From positions 1,488,001-1,552,000 of the forward strand of contig NZ_CP054142.1 in the NCBI RefSeq assembly GCF_017893965.1: a DNA stretch of 64,000 nt, read 5' to 3'. The notes beneath the pieces were generated by a model. It saw only the letters and a list, made by a program, of their open reading frames with translations, was not told the origin of the DNA and did not search any database. Source of the stretch: Treponema parvum (GTDB lineage: Bacteria > Spirochaetota > Spirochaetia > Treponematales > Treponemataceae). Positions 44,366 through 53,223 of the stretch are shown here, piece by piece. Position numbers and translations under genes: made by a program. Each line of letters starts with the position of its first letter. The stretch's first letter is position 1.

Positions 44366-45427
44366 ATGGATTGGAACGAGATTGACAGCCTTCCCTGTAA
44401 GATCAACGGAGGCCTTTTAAGTTATGAAGATGCGGTGTGGAAACTGCTTACGGACGTTTATAAAAATCCTCACCGCTTTACAGGACGCTACCTTGGCGAG
44501 GATACGAAAAGCGATTTTGTAATTAACATTCAGCCTAAAATAAAAAAGCTCATCGCTCGTTACAATCCGGACACATGCCCTTTTTCCGCATACTTTACAA
44601 ATTACGTGTCCAATGCGTTTTATTCGTGGCAGAGAAGCCGGATAAAAGAAAGCTACGGCATGGAAGTTTTGGATTCAAGCTCAATACAGTTATATGAAGA
44701 CTCCTGCATAAAATATGCCGAACAGGAATATTCAGGATTATACGAAGCGGCTTCGCCTGCGCAAACATATTCTGCAGAAAAGCCCGCAAAACTCACGAAG
44801 ATTTCGCAAGGCAAATATAATCCGAATAAAATCGACGAAGCTTTTCAGTTAAAAAAAATCAATATGCCGCTTCGGGATTTGCCGCCGTCGGGGGACTTGT
44901 CGTCAACGAAGTATGCGGCCGGAGGAAATAAACTTTTATTGAAATGGCCTCAAAAGTCTTTTAATCAAAAAAAGATGATGATAATCGCCTTAAAAGCCTG
45001 TTACTATATACACGACACTCAACTTCCGGAACTGAGCGCCGTATGCGGCTGCACGCAGGATTTTTTAGAAGAAAAACTCAGCTTGCTGAGGGATTCTCTA
45101 TATAAAAAAGCGGAAATCAGGGAGAACTTTATCCGCAGGCGCGATAACGCATATTTTTTTCATAAAAAATACGCCATTGAAATTCAAAAACTTGAAAACG
45201 GCAGTCCCTTGCAAAAAGAAGCGTATAAAAAATATCTGCACCACACAGCCTGCTGGAAACTCAAAAACCGTATGCTTCGAAACAACCGCTACAAAGTATG
45301 CCCGAGCAATAAGATGATCGCCGACATGATAGGCATTTCGGAAAGGCAGGTAAGCTATTACATAGCCGCGGCAAAATACGGATGTGATTCGCTTACCGAC
45401 ATAGTAAAACGGAGAGGGCGCGGATAA
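44366..45427 (+). CDS. Sigma-70-like putative regulator, unfamiliar type
   Basis: The protein has 353 residues. The N-terminal third resembles sigma-factor region 2 (IQPKIKKLIARYNPDTCPFS followed by AYFTNYVSNAFYSWQR, cf. RFDP..G.FSTWL). The C-terminus has a helix-turn-helix like region 4 (NKMIADMIGISERQVSYYI, about 318-336). The middle (about 105-215) is poorly conserved and basic. It may be a divergent sigma factor or DNA-binding regulator; the family was not recognised. GGGAGGAAAAT precedes the ATG. Its long structured leader suggests post-transcriptional control. Confidence 0.55.
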   Translation: MDWNEIDSLPCKINGGLLSYEDAVWKLLTDVYKNPHRFTGRYLGEDTKSDFVINIQPKIKKLIARYNPDTCPFSAYFTNYVSNAFYSWQRSRIKESYGMEVLDSSSIQLYEDSCIKYAEQEYSGLYEAASPAQTYSAEKPAKLTKISQGKYNPNKIDEAFQLKKINMPLRDLPPSGDLSSTKYAAGGNKLLLKWPQKSFNQKKMMIIALKACYYIHDTQLPELSAVCGCTQDFLEEKLSLLRDSLYKKAEIRENFIRRRDNAYFFHKKYAIEIQKLENGSPLQKEAYKKYLHHTACWKLKNRMLRNNRYKVCPSNKMIADMIGISERQVSYYIAAAKYGCDSLTDIVKRRGRG

Positions 45428-45555
45428 AAGGTTTCAAGCTAAAACTGGACATAAAAAAAATTTTTCTATAATATGAATGTCGAGTTTTGAAAGTAAGACA
45501 TAATAACTTTCGGCGAGAACACCGTCCGCTTAGCCGCGGTCGAGCTTTTAGGGTA

Positions 45556-45626
45556 GAATTCTGTAAGCATAACGCTCGAAGCGTCACGCGGCCGGAACCT
45601 CGCCTTGAATATCTAGTTTTCAAAAC
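45556..45626 (+). repeat. Dispersed repeat family 2, copy 2, upstream of rdgB
   Basis: 71 bp matching 5489-5559 (reverse) with seven differences. Resemblance to 54354-54424 continues beyond it through TTGAACAACAAAAGATTTGG up to the rdgB start at 45672. Confidence 0.8.
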
Positions 45627-45671
45627 ACGTCATTTTGCCGTTTTATTGAACAACAAAAGATTTGGAAAAAA

Positions 45672-46343
45672 ATGAAAATTTATCTTGCCACGGGAAACCT
45701 GAACAAAAAAAAAGAAATGTCCGAAATCCTTACGGACTTTACGGTTGTCATCCCTTCCGACGAAGGCATTAATTTCGATCCTGAAGAAACGGGCACGACT
45801 TTTTATGAAAACAGCCTGATAAAGGCGCGCGCGCTGTGGGAAATAGTTCGCTGTCCTGTGATTGCGGACGATTCGGGCATATGCGTAGACGCTTTAAACG
45901 GGATACCGGGAGTATATTCTTCCAGGTACGCCGGCCCGGATTTTCCGTGCGGAAGGCCCGACAAGACAAAAATACCTCAAGCGGAACAGAACAGGCTTCT
46001 AATAGAACAGACAAACGAGGCTCTAAAAATTCCAAACGGCAAACTGCACGGCGAGAACGGGCATTTCGACAAGTCGTACGACGAGCGTTCATGCCGTTAC
46101 GTTTGCTCGATGGTTCTGTTTTTGTCAAAAGACCGATTTTTCGTAGCGCAAGAAACCATGGAAGGCAGCCTTGTAAAAGACATATCCGAATCGGCAGGAA
46201 CCGGCGGCTTCGGCTACGATCCCATATTCTTTCTACCCCAATACGGCTGTACTGCGGCGGAACTTACGGCAGAACAAAAAAACGCAATTTCGCATCGCGG
46301 TAAGGCCGTGCAAGCCGTAAAAAAAATATTCCCCTTATTTTAG
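45672..46343 (+). CDS. rdgB: dITP/XTP pyrophosphatase (RdgB/HAM1)
   Basis: Hydrolyses non-canonical purine nucleoside triphosphates, keeping inosine and xanthosine out of DNA. The N-terminal ATGNLNKKKEM motif, the DDSGICVDALNGIPGVYSSR block and the C-terminal GTGGFGYDPIFFLP and AISHRGKAV motifs are all present. At 223 residues it is slightly longer than usual because of a loop near residues 120-140. GGAAAAAA before the ATG comes from a dispersed repeat. Confidence 0.92.
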   Translation: MKIYLATGNLNKKKEMSEILTDFTVVIPSDEGINFDPEETGTTFYENSLIKARALWEIVRCPVIADDSGICVDALNGIPGVYSSRYAGPDFPCGRPDKTKIPQAEQNRLLIEQTNEALKIPNGKLHGENGHFDKSYDERSCRYVCSMVLFLSKDRFFVAQETMEGSLVKDISESAGTGGFGYDPIFFLPQYGCTAAELTAEQKNAISHRGKAVQAVKKIFPLF

Positions 46344-46363
46344 AAAAAATAAAAATTTAATGT

Positions 46364-46391
46364 TAAAGTTTTTCCTCCTTCTTTCCGACAA
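46364..46391 (+). promoter_or_regulatory. Possible sigma-28 promoter of the first flaB
   Basis: TAAA (46364-46367), 16 bp, then TCCGACAA (46384-46391), which agrees with the sigma-28 -10 consensus GCCGATAA at six of eight positions. It lies about 150 bp before the flaB start. Confidence 0.45.
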
Positions 46392-46489
46392 TAAACAAGA
46401 ATAACTATGCGGTAAAATTTTAGATAATTTTCAGCAATTATTCACGTGAAAATGCGTCGATTAAACAATCGTAAAACACTTTCACAAAG

Positions 46490-46505
46490 ACGGCATGGAC
46501 GCCGT
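46490..46505 (+). promoter_or_regulatory. Candidate CsrA-binding hairpin in the first flaB leader
   Basis: ACGGC/GCCGT forms a 5-bp stem whose loop is ATGGAC, placing a GGA in the loop, as CsrA prefers. A second GGA lies in the Shine-Dalgarno AAGGAGGA 17 bp downstream, giving the two-site arrangement known from CsrA-repressed flagellin mRNAs. Confidence 0.55.
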
Positions 46506-46535
46506 TTTATAAACATATTCCAAGGAGGAATATCT

Positions 46536-47396
46536 ATGGTCATCAATCACAACATGTCAGCGCTGTATGCTAACCGTCAGTTAGGAATTACAGGTCTTGG
46601 TCTTGCAAAAGACATGGAAAAATTGTCTTCAGGCGAAAGGATAAACCGCGCCGGCGACGATGCTTCAGGTCTTGCAGTTTCGGAAAAAATGCGCAGTCAA
46701 ATCCGCGGTTTAAATCAAGCTGCACAGAATGCTCAAAACGGGATCAGTTTTATTCAGACGACGGAAGGCTATCTTCAGGAAACAACGGACATAATGCAGC
46801 GTATCCGTGAACTTGCAGTACAAGCTTCAAACGGTATTTATTCCGACGAAGACCGCATGCAGATTCAGGTCGAAGTATCCGCTCTCGTTTCTGAAGTTGA
46901 CCGCATAGCAAGTTCCGCGCAGTTTAACGGAATGAATATGCTGACAGGACGTTTTGCACGGCCTACGGGAGAGAACGCAGTTACCGCATCAATGTGGTTC
47001 CACATAGGATCCAATATGGATCAGCGCATGCAAATGTTCATCGGTACAATGACAGCAGACGCACTGGGAATCCGTGAAATAGGTACTGAAAGAAAAATCT
47101 CTCTGCAGGAGCCGGATGAGGCCAACCGCGTAATAGGAACTATTGATGAAGCTCTCAAGCGCATCAATAAACAGCGTGCAGATCTGGGCGCATACCAGAA
47201 CCGTATGGAAATGACCGTCAAAGGCTTGAATGTTTCTGCAGAAAACCTGCAGGCTTCCGAATCCCGCATACGCGATACGGACATGGCTCGCCAGATGGTC
47301 GAATTCACAAAGAATTCCGTATTGCAGCAGGCAGGCACTGCCATGCTGGCACAGGCAAACACACAGTCACAGAATGTCTTGTCATTGCTGAGATAG
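46536..47396 (+). CDS. flaB: Flagellin FlaB (periplasmic flagellar core filament), first copy
   Basis: Core filament protein of spirochaete periplasmic flagella. With the ATG at 46536, after AAGGAGGAAT, it has 286 residues. The N-terminal [17 protein letters not shown] and [19 protein letters not shown] are the D0/D1 coiled-coil regions, mirrored at the C-terminus by [20 protein letters not shown] and [14 protein letters not shown]. The central variable domain is short, as usual for FlaB. Longer in-frame starts have no ribosome-binding site. A second flaB follows 308 bp away; CsrA and FliW are predicted to control translation. Confidence 0.95.
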   Translation: MVINHNMSALYANRQLGITGLGLAKDMEKLSSGERINRAGDDASGLAVSEKMRSQIRGLNQAAQNAQNGISFIQTTEGYLQETTDIMQRIRELAVQASNGIYSDEDRMQIQVEVSALVSEVDRIASSAQFNGMNMLTGRFARPTGENAVTASMWFHIGSNMDQRMQMFIGTMTADALGIREIGTERKISLQEPDEANRVIGTIDEALKRINKQRADLGAYQNRMEMTVKGLNVSAENLQASESRIRDTDMARQMVEFTKNSVLQQAGTAMLAQANTQSQNVLSLLR

Positions 47397-47504
47397 TGTA
47401 CTATAATCTTCTTGGGTATTTGGCAGGAATTGCAAATACCCAAGAGAGCGCGGTGTTTCTTCAAAAGCTTTTCTTAAACTTATCACCGTAACTATTGATT
47501 TTTT

Positions 47505-47524
47505 AACGTGTTTTCAGACACGTT
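47505..47524 (+). terminator. Terminator behind the first flaB
   Basis: AACGTGT/ACACGTT hairpin followed by TTGTTCTTT. A preceding stem CTTGGGTATTTG/CAAATACCCAAG (47411-47444) directly behind the stop may stabilise the flaB mRNA. Confidence 0.55.
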
Positions 47525-47560
47525 TTGTTCTTTGAAATTTTATCCTTTATGTGCTTGTGG

Positions 47561-47690
47561 CCGCAGAGATCGTAATCTGTTTTAACGGTTTACGATCTCT
47601 GCGGTAAGGGTCTGAAACTGTTCCGGGGGCGCGATAACCGGAGCAGCCCGCACACGCAGAAACCGAAACAAGATGCTTCGGTTTTTTAAC
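47561..47690 (+). promoter_or_regulatory. Structured leader of the second flaB
   Basis: A perfect 15-bp stem CCGCAGAGATCGTAA/TTACGATCTCTGCGG (47561-47604) is followed by AACCGAA/TTCGGTT (47661-47683), which ends in TTTTTT like a terminator only 10 bp before the ribosome-binding site ATGGAGGG. This suggests attenuation or mRNA-based control. Confidence 0.5.
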
Positions 47691-47704
47691 ATGGAGGGTA
47701 TAAC

Positions 47705-48559
47705 ATGGTTATTAATCACAATATGAGTGCTATGTATGCTAACCGCACCTTAGGCGTTTCATACAACGAGATTTCGGGCAACATAGAAAAACTCAGCTCC
47801 GGTGAGAAAATTAATAGAGCCGGCGACGACGCTTCTGGGCTTGCAGTATCCGAAAAGATGCGCAGCCAGATCCGCGGTTTGAACCAGGCAAGTCGGAACA
47901 TCTCCAACGGTGTTTCTTTTATTCAGGCAACGGAAGGATATTTGCAGGAAACTACAGATATTCTTCAGAGAATACGAGAGCTTGCCGTTCAATCTGCAAA
48001 CGGTATTTATTCCGATGAAGACCGCATGCAAATTCAGGTGGAAGTATCACAGCTTGTATCTGAAGTAGACCGCATAGCAAGTCAGGCTCAATTTAACGGA
48101 ATGAATATTCTTACGGGAAGTTTTGCTTCCGATTCGGCTTCCGGCCGGATCATGCAGTTCCAAATCGGAGCAAATGTGGATCAGAATGCGCGTGTTTTCA
48201 TCGGTACTATGACGGCACAGGCTTTAGGGCTTAAAGGCGTTCAGGGTGCTGACGGCGGAATAAGCATTTCGACACCGGATATGGCCAATATGGCGATCAA
48301 TTCCGTAGACCAGGCTTTGCTGATAGTTTCAAAACAGCGAGCCGACCTCGGTGCATATCAGAATCGCTTTGAAATGGCTGCAAACGGCGTAAACGTAGCT
48401 GCCGAAAATCTTCAGGCGGCCGAATCGCTTATCCGTGACACTGACATGGCTTCTGAAATGGTAAATTTTGCAAAAAACCAGATTCTCACACAATCCGGTA
48501 CTGCAATGCTCGCACAGGCAAATTCCCAGTCACAGAGTGTACTGGCTTTGCTGAGATAA
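47705..48559 (+). CDS. flaB: Flagellin FlaB, second copy
   Basis: Second FlaB core flagellin, 284 residues. Long stretches at both ends are nearly identical to the first copy, while the middle (about 155-215) differs. [17 protein letters not shown] and [14 protein letters not shown] are typical. Spirochaetes build the core filament from several FlaB isoforms, so both copies are probably used. GGAGGG precedes the ATG. flaG and fliD follow on the same strand. Confidence 0.95.
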   Translation: MVINHNMSAMYANRTLGVSYNEISGNIEKLSSGEKINRAGDDASGLAVSEKMRSQIRGLNQASRNISNGVSFIQATEGYLQETTDILQRIRELAVQSANGIYSDEDRMQIQVEVSQLVSEVDRIASQAQFNGMNILTGSFASDSASGRIMQFQIGANVDQNARVFIGTMTAQALGLKGVQGADGGISISTPDMANMAINSVDQALLIVSKQRADLGAYQNRFEMAANGVNVAAENLQAAESLIRDTDMASEMVNFAKNQILTQSGTAMLAQANSQSQSVLALLR

Positions 48560-48665
48560 ATCGTAAAGCGGTTAAAGAAACTTCTGGATGTCGTTTTTTT
48601 GACAGCAATACGTGGACCAGATGGGTGCGCCCCCATCCGGTTCTTCTTTCAGGAGGAAAGAGCCC

Positions 48666-49031
48666 ATGAATACAATAAGTAACATAGGGCAAAGTTTGGC
48701 AAAGGAAGGCCGTATAAACTATAATCCTGCATCGATCGCAAAGGCAATGCCTATAGAAAACATTACGGTCGGAGCTTCAAAAGTTATCGACAATATTGTC
48801 GAAAACAATGCCAACATAGAAAAAGACGTCCAGCAGCTTCAAAGGCTGTCGGATATGGTTATGGGACGCAAGCTGCAATTCAACGTAAACAATGAATTGG
48901 GCAGCGTCATTATTAAGATAGTAGATCCTAATACGGAGCAAGTTATTAAGGAGATACCGTCTGCAGATATACAAAAACTTAAAATCAGAATCAGAAAAGC
49001 CATAGGGCTTTTATTTGATGAAATGATTTAA
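48666..49031 (+). CDS. flaG: FlaG family flagellar protein
   Basis: FlaG proteins influence filament length and are usually encoded beside fliD. The ATG at 48666, behind CAGGAGGAAAG, gives 121 residues. The C-terminal half has the family core VNNELGSVIIKIVDPNTEQV followed by IKEIPSADIQKL. A GATGGG/CCCATC-type hairpin (about 48619-48640) lies before the ribosome-binding site. fliD starts 31 bp downstream. Confidence 0.85.
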   Translation: MNTISNIGQSLAKEGRINYNPASIAKAMPIENITVGASKVIDNIVENNANIEKDVQQLQRLSDMVMGRKLQFNVNNELGSVIIKIVDPNTEQVIKEIPSADIQKLKIRIRKAIGLLFDEMI

Positions 49032-49062
49032 GTGCGTTCTGGCTGCAGAAAAAGACTAAACT

Positions 49063-51135
49063 ATGGCCGGAATAAACATACCTGGTATATCGGATCAGTA
49101 TAAGACAAACGATCTTGTAGAAAGCCTTATGAAAGTCGAGAGGATCCCTCTTACAAGAGAGAAGGAGAATCTCGACAATTATAAGGAACAGCAAAGCGCA
49201 TGGCGGAGCGTTAATTCCGACATGTCTTCTCTGCGCAGCAGCGTAAAATCGCTGTATTCCTTCGATAATCCCTTTAACAATAAACTCACGTCCTCCACCG
49301 ATGAATATGCAGTAACGGCAACTGCGAATCGCGACGCGGAATACGAATCGTTTAAAATCGATGTGATCGCTCCCGCTACGGCCGACAGGTTTATGTCTTC
49401 CGAAATCGCTAAAGACTACATAGTTCCCGGCGGAAAATACACGTTTACGGTAAACGATAAAAAAATTTCTTTTAAATGGAACGGAGGAAAAATTTCGGAC
49501 TTTGTTTCTTCACTGAACAAAAGAGGAAACTCCGTTATAAAGGCCGATACGGTAGGCATGAACAACGGCAAAATTTCGCTTTTAATAGAGTCCCTAAAAA
49601 CAGGCGCGGTAAATCATTTGGAATTTAACGACGACGCCTTAAAATTTGCAAAATCCGTAAACATAATAGGACCTGTAAAACCCGAAGCTACGCTGTTCGG
49701 AAAGCAAAACAACGAACTGAAAGATGTGGGAACATTGAACGTGCCGCTCGAAGAGCAGGAAGGTTTGCCCGATATTTCAAACAAAAAAGTTTACGCGGGC
49801 GAAAAAGGAACTACGGTTCCTCCCCGAAGCGGATTTTCCGTAGAGCTTCCTCAAAAATTTAAAGCCGATTCAGTCATCGCTTTTACAGTGGAAACGACGC
49901 CCGTAGTCGATGTTACAATCGAAATAAATGAAAATTTAAGCAGACCTTCACTGCCCGACGCAGGCGAAGCGGAATTTCAAGGTATTACGGTGCAAAATGA
50001 ACCGTCAGAGACCGCCCTGCCCTCTCCGGAGTTTAAGGGCCCTATAGAGCCCGTGGAAAACCGAAATTTCGTATATGTTCGTCTTGCAGACGGAACCGAG
50101 CGGCTTGCCGACAAAATATCCTTATCCACCGATGAAAACACCGGTTTGTTGTCCGTTTCGTTAAATTCTGCAGATTATCAGGGCGTAGAAGCCATCGTGA
50201 TACGAAACAGAAATACGGGACAGGAACTTATCGTTTCGCCGTTTTCAGTCTATGAGCGCAAAACCGCATCCGGTTTTGCGCCTTTAAACGCGGTTTCTAC
50301 TGCAGGGGATGCGGAAATAAAATATGAGGGAATAACCATCCGCAGAGCGGAAAATTCCATTGACGACGTAGTTCCCAACGTCACCCTCAACATAAAAAAT
50401 CCGACAAAGGAAACTGCGATTATCACCGTAAAACCCGACAAAGATGCTGCAAAAAACGCGCTCATAGAGTTCGTAGGCAAATACAATAAGACTATAGCCG
50501 ACATAAACATACTTTCACAAAACAAGCCTGAAATAATCGACGAGTTGGAATATCTGACGGACAGCGAAAAAGAAGAAAAACAAAAACGGCTCGGCCTATT
50601 TTTCAGCGATTTTTCGCTTGCAAACGTTAAAAACCAACTGCAGACTATAATTTCTTCTCAGTACAGGTACTCCGAAACGGCGGAAATCACTATGCTGGAT
50701 CAGATCGGCATTTCAACAAACGCAGCGGGCGGCGCTACCGGTTATTCTCCGGGAAGGCTCCGCGGTTACCTTGAAATCGACGAAAAAAAATTGGACAACA
50801 ATATCGAAAACAATCTTGAATCGATAAAAAGCATTTTCGGCTACGATACGGACGGCGACCTCATAGTCGACTCGGGCATAGGCTACGCTTTAGACCGTCA
50901 ACTTACCGCTTACGTACAATCCGGCGGCATACTCGCAAATAAAACAAGTTCGCTCGACAGACAAATAAAATCCTCCGAAACAAAGATCGCCCGCCTTGAA
51001 ACTCAATTAAACGCAAAGGAATCGGAGTTAAAGCAAAAATACGGACAGATGGAAAGCTCTCTAAACAGCCTTGAAAATCAGCAGCGGAGCATATCAAATT
51101 TTTCGAATAGTATGAACAAAAACAGATCTCAATAG
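49063..51135 (+). CDS. fliD: Flagellar filament cap protein FliD
   Basis: FliD (hook-associated protein 2) caps the growing filament and helps flagellin fold. The 690-residue protein has the N-terminal GINIPGISDQYKTNDLVESL domain and the C-terminal coiled coil (SSLDRQIKSSETKIARLETQ and the following helices). The central outer domain contains an additional Pro/Glu-rich stretch (about 215-340), making it larger than in many bacteria. It sits 31 bp downstream of flaG and 20 bp upstream of an uncharacterised gene in the fliS position. Confidence 0.92.
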   Translation: MAGINIPGISDQYKTNDLVESLMKVERIPLTREKENLDNYKEQQSAWRSVNSDMSSLRSSVKSLYSFDNPFNNKLTSSTDEYAVTATANRDAEYESFKIDVIAPATADRFMSSEIAKDYIVPGGKYTFTVNDKKISFKWNGGKISDFVSSLNKRGNSVIKADTVGMNNGKISLLIESLKTGAVNHLEFNDDALKFAKSVNIIGPVKPEATLFGKQNNELKDVGTLNVPLEEQEGLPDISNKKVYAGEKGTTVPPRSGFSVELPQKFKADSVIAFTVETTPVVDVTIEINENLSRPSLPDAGEAEFQGITVQNEPSETALPSPEFKGPIEPVENRNFVYVRLADGTERLADKISLSTDENTGLLSVSLNSADYQGVEAIVIRNRNTGQELIVSPFSVYERKTASGFAPLNAVSTAGDAEIKYEGITIRRAENSIDDVVPNVTLNIKNPTKETAIITVKPDKDAAKNALIEFVGKYNKTIADINILSQNKPEIIDELEYLTDSEKEEKQKRLGLFFSDFSLANVKNQLQTIISSQYRYSETAEITMLDQIGISTNAAGGATGYSPGRLRGYLEIDEKKLDNNIENNLESIKSIFGYDTDGDLIVDSGIGYALDRQLTAYVQSGGILANKTSSLDRQIKSSETKIARLETQLNAKESELKQKYGQMESSLNSLENQQRSISNFSNSMNKNRSQ

Positions 51136-51155
51136 AGTAAATAAAGGCAGGTAAA

Positions 51156-51749
51156 ATGGATTTTTATATAAACGGCAAATTGATCGACGTGACTCTTGAA
51201 GACGAAAAGACGGTGGGAGACGTTTTACGCTCCTTTGCAAAAACCTGCGAAGAAAACAAGGCCGCCACGGTAGCGATAAACCTTGACGGCAAAAATATTC
51301 CGGCGGAAAATTTTGACGAAATCGCCGTGCAGCCTTTAAAACCCGATACGAGACTTGAATTAACCGTAATTTCAGAATATGATGTTATAGAATCTTTATC
51401 GTCTTTAAAAAAGCCGTTCACAGACATGCAAAAGGACATAATGGAAATTCCTGTGCTCTTGCAAAAGGGAGAAGATCCTAAAGCGCATAAGATAATAACC
51501 GCGCTTGCAGACCTAATAGATCAATTTTGCCACGCGGCAAGTTTTTCCGCCCTTTTTCCGGAGAGATTTAAGGTGTTTAAGATCGGTACGAAAACTCTGC
51601 AAGATTTTTTTGAAGATTTCTCTAAAATTTTAGGCGATTTTAAAAATGCACTTGAAGCGAAAGACACCGTCACGATAGGGGATATTGCGGAATATGAAAT
51701 TTGTCCAAGGATCGCAGATATGGCGGAAGCCTTGAGCGCAATTCAATAG
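51156..51749 (+). CDS. Conserved spirochaete flagellar-cluster protein, function unknown
   Basis: The 197-residue soluble protein starts with a ubiquitin-like beta-grasp pattern (MDFYINGKLIDVTLEDEKTV, LELTVIS), followed by a helical domain (about 75-195). It was not recognised as FliS or FliT, although it stands where fliS often follows fliD. It lies between fliD and the PilZ protein with gaps of 20 and 7 bp, so a flagellar role, perhaps as chaperone, is likely from context only. Confidence 0.65.
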   Translation: MDFYINGKLIDVTLEDEKTVGDVLRSFAKTCEENKAATVAINLDGKNIPAENFDEIAVQPLKPDTRLELTVISEYDVIESLSSLKKPFTDMQKDIMEIPVLLQKGEDPKAHKIITALADLIDQFCHAASFSALFPERFKVFKIGTKTLQDFFEDFSKILGDFKNALEAKDTVTIGDIAEYEICPRIADMAEALSAIQ

Positions 51750-51756
51750 GAGCCAC

Positions 51757-52863
51757 ATGAATAATTGGGCTGCAGTACCTGGCTCGCCTTTGCTCGCGCG
51801 CCAGAACGTTACGCAATGGGCAGGTGTTATTTTTCTCGGTCTGGCTGTTATCGGCCTTTTGCTTTTGCTCGCCGTGTTATTACGGATTTTAAAAAGTCAT
51901 TCATCGCCCGAATGGGCTTCAAAACAGCAAAACACGCCCACAAAGCTCAAAAATGTAAACGCCGTCGTTCTTAAATACGGCCTCTCAAAAGATGAAAAAA
52001 ATTTATTGTGGGACATATGCCGCGTACAATCCGCACCGAACATCGAATACCTCATACACTCTCCTGAAAAACTCACGGACTTATTCAAAAAACACTATTC
52101 ATATCTTAAAGAAAAAAAAGCCGGAGAAAAAGAAATAGCGCTGCTGTACATTCTCATATACAAACTTGAACAAGCATACGTTATTTCACGAGAAATAAAA
52201 TCTTCAAAAAACATTCCGGACGGAGTGGATTTTGTCTATATCGACGATTACAAACGAAAATTTCTTTTAAAGCTCATAAATCATGACAAAGATGCGCTTT
52301 ACATTCAGGTTCCGCTGCTTTTTAAAGATCAAAAACTAAGGCCCAAAGAGCTTCAAAAGATAAAGATAATGTTTATGCTGCAGGGAAACGCACAGTATGA
52401 AATGCACGCGCGCATCATACGTTATCAGACTACAACCGACGGAACATTCCAAATGCTGCTCACACATTCCAGCGATTTGACGCGGCTCACCCGCAGGGGA
52501 ACAAAGCGGCTGTCATTTAACAGGGACTGTTATTTTTCGTCCGTAAAGGTGGAAGCGAAAAACAACGGGAAATCGGGTGAAATCCTGTATGTGCCCGATG
52601 AAAAACGCTTTCAGGGCTTTTTAACGAATATTTCGTCCGAGGGATGCGCGATGACCACGTCCGTCTCCGTAAAAAAAGATCAATACATAGGGCTTGAAAT
52701 CGGAGAGATAAATTCCTTTAAAATCGAAGGAGTGATAGGTTTGGTTCGCGACGTCGAAAAAGCTCCCGACAGAGCTGTATTTACACTCCATATAAAATTT
52801 ATTAAAATTGCGCTCAAAGATCAAAACAGGATCAGCGCATATATTTATAATTTTAATACATGA
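51757..52863 (+). CDS. Membrane-anchored PilZ-domain protein
   Basis: Predicted cyclic-di-GMP receptor. The 368-residue protein has one membrane helix near the N-terminus (about 22-46), a cytoplasmic helical part, a YcgR-like N-terminal domain (about 150-240), and a PilZ domain with the binding motifs RRGTKR (about 246) and NISSEG (about 291). These key residues are complete. Its place in the flagellar operon suggests control of motility by c-di-GMP. The start follows AGGAGCC. Confidence 0.85.
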   Translation: MNNWAAVPGSPLLARQNVTQWAGVIFLGLAVIGLLLLLAVLLRILKSHSSPEWASKQQNTPTKLKNVNAVVLKYGLSKDEKNLLWDICRVQSAPNIEYLIHSPEKLTDLFKKHYSYLKEKKAGEKEIALLYILIYKLEQAYVISREIKSSKNIPDGVDFVYIDDYKRKFLLKLINHDKDALYIQVPLLFKDQKLRPKELQKIKIMFMLQGNAQYEMHARIIRYQTTTDGTFQMLLTHSSDLTRLTRRGTKRLSFNRDCYFSSVKVEAKNNGKSGEILYVPDEKRFQGFLTNISSEGCAMTTSVSVKKDQYIGLEIGEINSFKIEGVIGLVRDVEKAPDRAVFTLHIKFIKIALKDQNRISAYIYNFNT

Positions 52864-52930
52864 GGGCATCTCTAAAGGCCGAAGTTTTCCGCGACCCCCA
52901 TAAATTAAAGATCAGGATGTTTTAGCAAAG

Positions 52931-53191
52931 ATGGAAATTCTTGAATTACGGCAAATAAAACGCACGCAAGAAGAATTGTATTACAGGCGTAAATTCAGCG
53001 CAGAAGCGGCTGTTTCAGTCCCCACCTCGACGCTTGAGCTGCCCATACTTTTTACGATCGAAACCGGACCTCTCGGCAACAAGGAAGTGGAGATCACTTT
53101 TTTAAAGGCTCCGGATTATCCTCTCATCCCGATAAAAAACGCCTTGTCACAGATGATCCTTACGATGGATTTGGAAGGAAAACTGCCCTGA
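52931..53191 (+). CDS. Small conserved protein, function unknown
   Basis: The 86-residue soluble protein has a basic N-terminus (MEILELRQIKRTQEELYYRR) and a beta-rich rest (LPILFTIETGPLGNKEVEIT). No family was recognised. Its stop overlaps the probable start region of tsaE. The frame has good coding character and is fixed between the PilZ gene and tsaE, so it is probably real. Confidence 0.6.
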   Translation: MEILELRQIKRTQEELYYRRKFSAEAAVSVPTSTLELPILFTIETGPLGNKEVEITFLKAPDYPLIPIKNALSQMILTMDLEGKLP

Positions 53192-53223
53192 TTACGTTAA
53201 AAACAAGCTCAAGCGAAAAAACG

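Noticed and set aside
44098-44385. Plus-strand frame of 95 codons ahead of the sigma-like gene
   Set aside because: It consists of the leader hairpins and overlaps the start of the next gene; no good start signal.
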